From positions 3,940,001-4,004,000 of the forward strand of contig NZ_CP137640.1 of NCBI RefSeq assembly GCF_036670025.1: a stretch of DNA of 64,000 nucleotides, given 5' to 3'. The notes under the pieces were generated by a model. The model made no database searches and had not been told where the DNA came from. It was given only the letters and a program-made list of their open reading frames with translations. This document shows, one piece after another, positions 59,998-64,000 of this stretch. Source of the stretch: Bacillus_BD oryzisoli (GTDB lineage: Bacteria > Bacillota > Bacilli > Bacillales > Cytobacillaceae). Position numbers and translations under genes: made by a program. Numbering within the stretch: position 1 is the first letter of the stretch; each line of letters opens with the position of its first letter.

Positions 59998-61413
59998 TCA
60001 CCGTCCTTTCATTTCTTTTTTATACAAAGGCAGACTTATATGCACCGTAGTTCCTTTGCCTTGTTCACTTTTTAGAATCAATAAACCATTATGTGCTTTG
60101 ATGATTTCCTCACAAATAGCCAGTCCCAAACCCGTTCCCGCTCCTTTTTCCTTCCCTTTAACAAATTTCTCTTTTACTACTTTCAATTGATTTTGTCCTA
60201 TCCCAATCCCTGTATCTTGTATGGAGAGAACCGCTTCATCTCGAGTTTTCTCAAGAGTCACGGTAATTCTCCCTCCTTCTGGCGTAAATTTTAAGGCATT
60301 GTCAAGCAGGTTGATAAGAGCCTGTTTTAACCGGTTAGGATCCCCATTGATTTTCAAAGTAGACAATGAATTTGAAGTAGATGAAAACATTTGTGATTGG
60401 AGAGAAATCCCCTTTTTGTCAGCCCGGGGTTTAAGCTGTTGAACCACTTCATTGGCAAGGGACACTAATGAGACTTCAGTAAATGTAAAACTCAGTTTTC
60501 CGCTTGTTAAGCTTGAAAGGTCAAGTAAATCACTGACCATGATCGTAAGCCGGTCACTTTCATTGGAAATAATCTCTAAGCCTTCTTTTAATAGTTCGTC
60601 TTGTGTCATCGAATGCAGTGTAACAGACCAGCCTTTGATGGATGTGAGAGGTGTTCTAAGGTCATGACTAACAGAAGCAATAAATTCATTTTTCATTTGT
60701 TCATGTTTCAAAACCTGTTGTGCCATGTAATTTAGCGTGTCTGCAAGCTGACCAATTTCATCGTCCTTTTCTTTATGAATTACTGTGGAAAATTCTCCAG
60801 CTGCCATTTGTTGCGCCGCTTTTGTCATCGAACGGACGGGACGAGTAATCGTATGGGCTAGGAAAAAGCTCAAGATAAGTGCGAACAGAATAACGATTCC
60901 TCCGATAGAGAGAAGTAATGTCATATTTTTCAAAAACAATTCATGAAACTGTTCCATGGAGGTCGTAAAACGGATCACACCTACATTTTCTCCTCCTATT
61001 GCTAAAGGAATTGAGACACTTAACGTCCTCTCTCCATTCCATTCACCTGAGTAATATCCTTGTTCTCCTTTTAAAGCTGCTTGAATATCCTCGTATTTTT
61101 GAAGATTGGATTGCTCGCTTTTTTCTCTTTCCGCTATGATGTTCCCTTCACGATCAATAAGCTGTACCTGTGCATTAACCAAGAACTGATAGCGCGATAA
61201 ATATTGCTGGGCATTCTCTTCAAATTGTTCACCACTCAATTCAAGCTCATAAAAGGAGATAAACATTTTCCCTTGATCGCGTAATGTTTGTTTGATTCCT
61301 TCCTGATAATACATAAATAAAGCAGATAAAATAATCGTTTCGAAAACGGCCACAGTAAAGATGATTAAAACTAAATAACTCCAAACTAACCGGTTTTTAA
61401 TCCCTTTTTTCAT
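59998..61413 (-). CDS. Sensor histidine kinase
   Basis: 471 residues. Helix at about 12-32, extracytoplasmic sensor (33-165), helix near 166-188, HAMP (HTITRPVRSMTKAAQQMA), HisKA with FIASVSHDLRTPLTSIKGW (phospho-His), and HATPase_c with LINLLDNALKFTPEGG, DTGIGIGQ and GTGLGLAI. It overlaps the response regulator by four bases. The signal is unknown; a cell-envelope cue is likely, given the neighbouring lipoprotein. Confidence 0.92.
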   Translation of the reverse strand: MKKGIKNRLVWSYLVLIIFTVAVFETIILSALFMYYQEGIKQTLRDQGKMFISFYELELSGEQFEENAQQYLSRYQFLVNAQVQLIDREGNIIAEREKSEQSNLQKYEDIQAALKGEQGYYSGEWNGERTLSVSIPLAIGGENVGVIRFTTSMEQFHELFLKNMTLLLSIGGIVILFALILSFFLAHTITRPVRSMTKAAQQMAAGEFSTVIHKEKDDEIGQLADTLNYMAQQVLKHEQMKNEFIASVSHDLRTPLTSIKGWSVTLHSMTQDELLKEGLEIISNESDRLTIMVSDLLDLSSLTSGKLSFTFTEVSLVSLANEVVQQLKPRADKKGISLQSQMFSSTSNSLSTLKINGDPNRLKQALINLLDNALKFTPEGGRITVTLEKTRDEAVLSIQDTGIGIGQNQLKVVKEKFVKGKEKGAGTGLGLAICEEIIKAHNGLLILKSEQGKGTTVHISLPLYKKEMKGR

Positions 61414-62117
61414 TCAATATTCTCACCGCCTAAAAAGGCATACCCGAAGCCCCAAACTGTTTTTAAATAAATGGGCTGTGACGGATCCTCCTCGATTTTT
61501 TCTCTTAATCTTCTAATATGAACATCTACTGTTTTCGAATCGCCAAAATAATCAAGACCCCATATTTCATCTAAAAGATCGTCTCTTGTTATCGGTTCAT
61601 TGGGCCTTTCCATAAACAATTTCAGCAAGTGAAACTCTCTGACAGTGAGCTTGAGTTGTTTCTCTGATTTAAAGACTCTTTGCGTCTTTAAATCAAGCAC
61701 AAATGGCCCGTTTTTTAATTGATCAGAGACCGTCGGCTGTACATACTTTACTGTTCTTCTTAAGACAGAGCGAATTCTGGCTACTAATTCCAGCGGGTTA
61801 AAAGGTTTCACCATATAATCATCGGCACCCAATTCCAGTCCCATGATTTTTTCCATGTCCTGCCCTCTTGCCGTTACAATAATAATGGGAAGTTCTGGCT
61901 TTTCTTCTCTTAGCTTTGTGCAAACATCAAAGCCATCCATATCAGGCAATGAAAGATCAAGCAAAGCCAGCGAGATGTCTTCACGCTTAATAATCTCCAA
62001 TGCAAGCTTTCCTTCACCCGCTTCCATTACGTCAAAATTAGAGCGTTCTAGATTAAATTTGATTAGTTTTCTAATCGAAGCTTCGTCTTCAATTAATAAG
62101 ATTTTTCCTTCTTTCAT
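61410..62117 (-). CDS. OmpR/PhoB-type response regulator
   Basis: 235 residues. Receiver domain with ALLDLSLPDMDGFDV (phospho-Asp), IIVTARGQD and GADDYMVKPFNPLEL, then a winged-helix DNA-binding domain (KLTVREFHLLKLFMERPNEPITRDDLLDEIWG, KTVDVHIRRLREKI, VWGFGYAF). Partner of the kinase directly downstream. Confidence 0.93.
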   Translation of the reverse strand: MKEGKILLIEDEASIRKLIKFNLERSNFDVMEAGEGKLALEIIKREDISLALLDLSLPDMDGFDVCTKLREEKPELPIIIVTARGQDMEKIMGLELGADDYMVKPFNPLELVARIRSVLRRTVKYVQPTVSDQLKNGPFVLDLKTQRVFKSEKQLKLTVREFHLLKLFMERPNEPITRDDLLDEIWGLDYFGDSKTVDVHIRRLREKIEEDPSQPIYLKTVWGFGYAFLGGENIE

Positions 62118-62194
62118 TATCTAACCTCACAAGAAAAAGACATTTACCTTTATTATATTTCAAAATATAGGTAATTTGCGGAAAATTCATACTA

Positions 62195-62737
62195 TCATCC
62201 GATTCTCTTTATTTGGTATTCCATGGTTCCTCCCTGTTCTGCTTCCTGTATAAAACTTTTTAATTTCTTCATTGCCCTATGTTGTGTGGTCTTCACCTTC
62301 CCTTCTGTCCATCCTAGAACCTTTGCCGTCTCTAAAATGGATAAATCTTGATGAAAACGAAGTATAATTACTAATTGATGGTCTAATTTGCATTGTTTTA
62401 AACAAGCATAGATCTTTCTCATTTCGTCTCTTTCAATTGCCATTTCTTCTGGTAACTCATGAGAAATTTGTAGAGATTCAAGTTCCACTTTGTGCACTAG
62501 CGTACCCAATAATCCTTTTTGTTTTCGAAACCAGTCAATTGCTACATTTCGTGCAATCGTGTAAATCCAGGTCTTTTCGCTGCTTCTTTTTTCAAACTTA
62601 CTATAAGCCTTAAAAACGCGGATAAATACTTCCTGAACAAGATCCTCTGCCAGTTCTCGACTATGGACCATGTAAAATAAAAAGCGAAACAATTCATCGT
62701 AATACTTTCTATATAATTCCTCAAACATTTCTTCCAA
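62195..62737 (-). CDS. sigX: ECF sigma factor SigX
   Basis: 180 residues. Region 2 LFRFLFYMVHSRELAEDLVQEVFIRVFKAYSKFEKRSSEKTWIYTIARNVAIDWFRKQ and region 4 LVIILRFHQDLSILETAKVLGWTEGKVKTTQHRAMKKL are close to B. subtilis SigX, which controls cell-surface charge and cationic-peptide resistance. The usual anti-sigma gene rsiX does not follow; instead a two-component system lies 78 bases downstream. Start ATG 62737. Confidence 0.85.
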   Translation of the reverse strand: MEEMFEELYRKYYDELFRFLFYMVHSRELAEDLVQEVFIRVFKAYSKFEKRSSEKTWIYTIARNVAIDWFRKQKGLLGTLVHKVELESLQISHELPEEMAIERDEMRKIYACLKQCKLDHQLVIILRFHQDLSILETAKVLGWTEGKVKTTQHRAMKKLKSFIQEAEQGGTMEYQIKRIG

Positions 62738-62820
62738 TGCCCATCCCCCACTAATCTACAGTTCCAAATCGTTTTATTTTGTCTTCATAATGCTTTCCAT
62801 CATTAAAAGGGTTACAGGAA

Positions 62821-62849
62821 GGTAACAGTTTTTGGGCTAAAATCGTTAC
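62821..62849 (+). promoter_or_regulatory. ECF-type promoter for the NlpC/P60-like gene
   Basis: GGTAAC, 17-base spacer, CGTTAC, matching the GTAAC-N16/17-CGT style of SigX/SigW promoters, about 110 bases before the 62958 gene. Several more GTAAC/GTTAC motifs lie within 80 bases, so exact use is uncertain. Confidence 0.5.
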
Positions 62850-62957
62850 CTTTTAGTAACTATTTTTAACTTTTCTGTAACCCATTTCTTTCCAAAACCC
62901 TTTACTATTTGGTTTGTAGGATCCTTACAAAAAAATGAAGCGAAAGCAGGGATTGAA

Positions 62958-63434
62958 ATGGCAAGTGCAAATGTAAGAAAACAATCGATTTTATTTTTAT
63001 TATTGGCAGCTTTATCGTTATGGTTTACTAGTTTATTTGGTGTTCAAGCAGAAGCAGCCTCACAAACACAAGGTCAACAAATCGTCTCTTATGCCAACAC
63101 ATTAAACGGAAGTCCATATAAGTATGGAGGAACAACGCCAAAAGGCTTTGATGCATCTGGATTCACTAAAAACGTATTCGAAAATAGTGTGAAAGTAAAA
63201 CTTCCGCGTACAAGTGCAGATCAATTCAAGCAAGGAACAGCAGTAAAAGTGAACGAACTGCAGCCAGGAGATCTTGTCTTCTATAAAACAAATGGAAAAA
63301 GCGTTTCATTTGTAGGAATTTACATTGGAAAAGACCAATTTATCGGGGCTACTTCAAAAGGGGTAAGAGTTCAATCCATGAATACAGCCTATTGGAAAAA
63401 CTGCTATGCAGGAGCGAAGAGAATGGTGAAGTAA
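62958..63434 (+). CDS. Catalytically dead NlpC/P60 protein
   Basis: 158 residues. Signal peptide (residues 1-36, AEAAS region) then one NlpC/P60 domain aligning with the active 2847-3296 protein: YKYGGTTPKGFDASGFTKNV, RTSADQF, LQPGDLVFY, VSFVGIYIG, FIGATSKGV. The catalytic Cys (DCSG) is Ala (DASG) and the catalytic His (HVGIY/HVAIY) is Phe (SFVGIY). It should still fold and may bind peptidoglycan or regulate hydrolases. Start ATG 62958 after CAGGG. Divergent from sigX with an ECF-like promoter, so it may belong to the SigX regulon. Confidence 0.85.
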   Translation: MASANVRKQSILFLLLAALSLWFTSLFGVQAEAASQTQGQQIVSYANTLNGSPYKYGGTTPKGFDASGFTKNVFENSVKVKLPRTSADQFKQGTAVKVNELQPGDLVFYKTNGKSVSFVGIYIGKDQFIGATSKGVRVQSMNTAYWKNCYAGAKRMVK

Positions 63435-63567
63435 TAGAAAAATACAGAGGTCAAAATGAAAATAGGAAGTTTCAATATAAGGTTATATTAAAAAACGAGG
63501 CCGCTTGAAACTAAGTAGTTACGAAAATGTGGAGAAAAATGTAAAAAACATTCGAAATCACAAATAG

Positions 63568-63598
63568 AAACGCATGGAAATCCATGCGTTTTATTTTT
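63568..63598 (+). terminator. Terminator-like hairpin
   Basis: AAACGCATGGA/TCCATGCGTTT plus TATTTTT, 134 bases past the NlpC-like gene, inside the inverted-repeat element. Confidence 0.65.
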
Positions 63599-63621
63599 AA
63601 TTGTATGATTCAACTTTTTTG

Positions 63622-63799
63622 TGGACATTGAGTACGTTATTATCATAAATAAATCTATTTTGGAGTGCCTTTGGACACTGAGTACGTTATTTGCTAAAAA
63701 TTAAGAAAAAATAACAACCTTTCATATAAATAGCGGAAAGTATGTCCTATAAAAGGTAAAATCACTATTATTACTGCAAATAACGGAACGTGTGTCCTG
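63622..63799. repeat. Four short repeats, two in each direction
   Basis: TGGACATTGAGTACGTTATT (63622), TGGACACTGAGTACGTTATT (63672), and in inverse orientation AGCGGAAAGTATGTCC (63732) and AACGGAACGTGTGTCC (63781). Spaced about 50 bases apart. Confidence 0.6.
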
Positions 63800-64000
63800 T
63801 TAAGATAACAATAGTTATTGTTACTATGTTATTTTGTGTGTTATTCGCTACGACTTTTAATATGGTAAAGTTCAATATTCATTGATATAACAAGGATTAT
63901 AAGCACCAAAATTACTATGCGATTTAGCCAGTTAATTAATAAGATATTTTATCCTTTTCTCCACAAAAATTGAACTACTTAGCTTGAAATACGGCCTCTT

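Larger units (their letters stand above)
63496..64000. mobile_element. Terminal-inverted-repeat element (MITE-like), right end at window edge
   Basis: GAGGCCGCTTGAAACTAAG at 63497 and its inverse near 63985-64000, extending inward through AAGTAGTT and TGTGGAGAAAA, give about 45-base imperfect terminal repeats around about 500 bases with no gene. Confidence 0.6.

Noticed and set aside
63622..63799. CRISPR array
   Set aside because: Repeats are about 50 bases apart but only four, imperfect, and in both orientations; no cas genes.

Overview
The window reads as chromosomal DNA of a low-GC, endospore-forming member of the Bacillaceae. Supporting signs are strong GGAGG-type ribosome binding sites, a GerPA-family spore protein, SigX, YkuN/YkuO-like, KimA and NamA homologues, and a Gram-positive TatA/TatC pair. 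I saw no rRNA, tRNA or CRISPR array.

Layout. 1-3.3 kb: the KimA-type potassium importer (cut by the window edge), two small peptides (one with a leader resembling heterocycloanthracin/sonorensin bacteriocin precursors) and a secreted NlpC/P60 hydrolase. 3.4-12.3 kb: an accessory region of small, mostly minus-strand genes of unknown function (many membrane proteins), separated by a recurring palindromic repeat that usually carries a terminator hairpin. A frameshifted IS110-type element sits in it. 12.4-16.1 kb: a degenerate group II intron whose flanks rejoin into one copy of that repeat, with a second, apparently intact group II intron nested in its reverse-transcriptase gene. 16.1-17.7 kb: a gyrA fragment, a small gene and a nuclease remnant. 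18.3-21.5 kb: a Tat-exported flavin amine oxidase, a Sec-exported RidA protein, tatA and tatC. 21.8-29.6 kb: a broken MerR gene, a nuclease, an amidohydrolase, an MscS channel, DUF402, an ArsR regulator with two DUF606 transporter genes (the first disrupted by an internal inversion), and namA. 29.7-40.2 kb: a catabolic cluster (DUF35 protein, Cys-less thiolase-like protein, AAHS-type MFS importer, two acyl-CoA ligases, TetR, alcohol and aldehyde dehydrogenases, broken second TetR). 40.6-42.8 kb: lipoprotein, SDR with a nonsense codon, unknown protein. 43.2-53.1 kb: a metal-homeostasis block (FeoA, FeoB split into two proteins, a P-type ATPase operon with four 'PGR' HMA-like domains, an MntR-like regulator, and a decayed Mn/Zn ABC importer). 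53.4-58 kb: two YibE/F proteins, small genes, and a Fur-box-controlled flavodoxin/YkuO pair. 58.3-64 kb: lipoprotein, sensor kinase, response regulator and SigX, facing a catalytically dead NlpC/P60 protein, then a terminal-inverted-repeat element.

How the genes may work together. The amine oxidase would make reactive imines outside the membrane, a secreted RidA would hydrolyse them, and the linked TatA/TatC would export the folded flavoenzyme. The catabolic cluster looks like uptake and CoA activation of an aromatic or similar acid, with a DUF35/thiolase-fold pair suited to retro-aldol cleavage. In the metal block, MntR-like boxes stand before feo, before the P-type ATPase operon and before the decayed importer, which suggests one regulon.

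About a dozen genes carry frameshifts, nonsense codons, deletions or inversions. This is either real erosion of accessory DNA or partly sequencing error. All names rest on reading motifs and recalled families; no database search was run.
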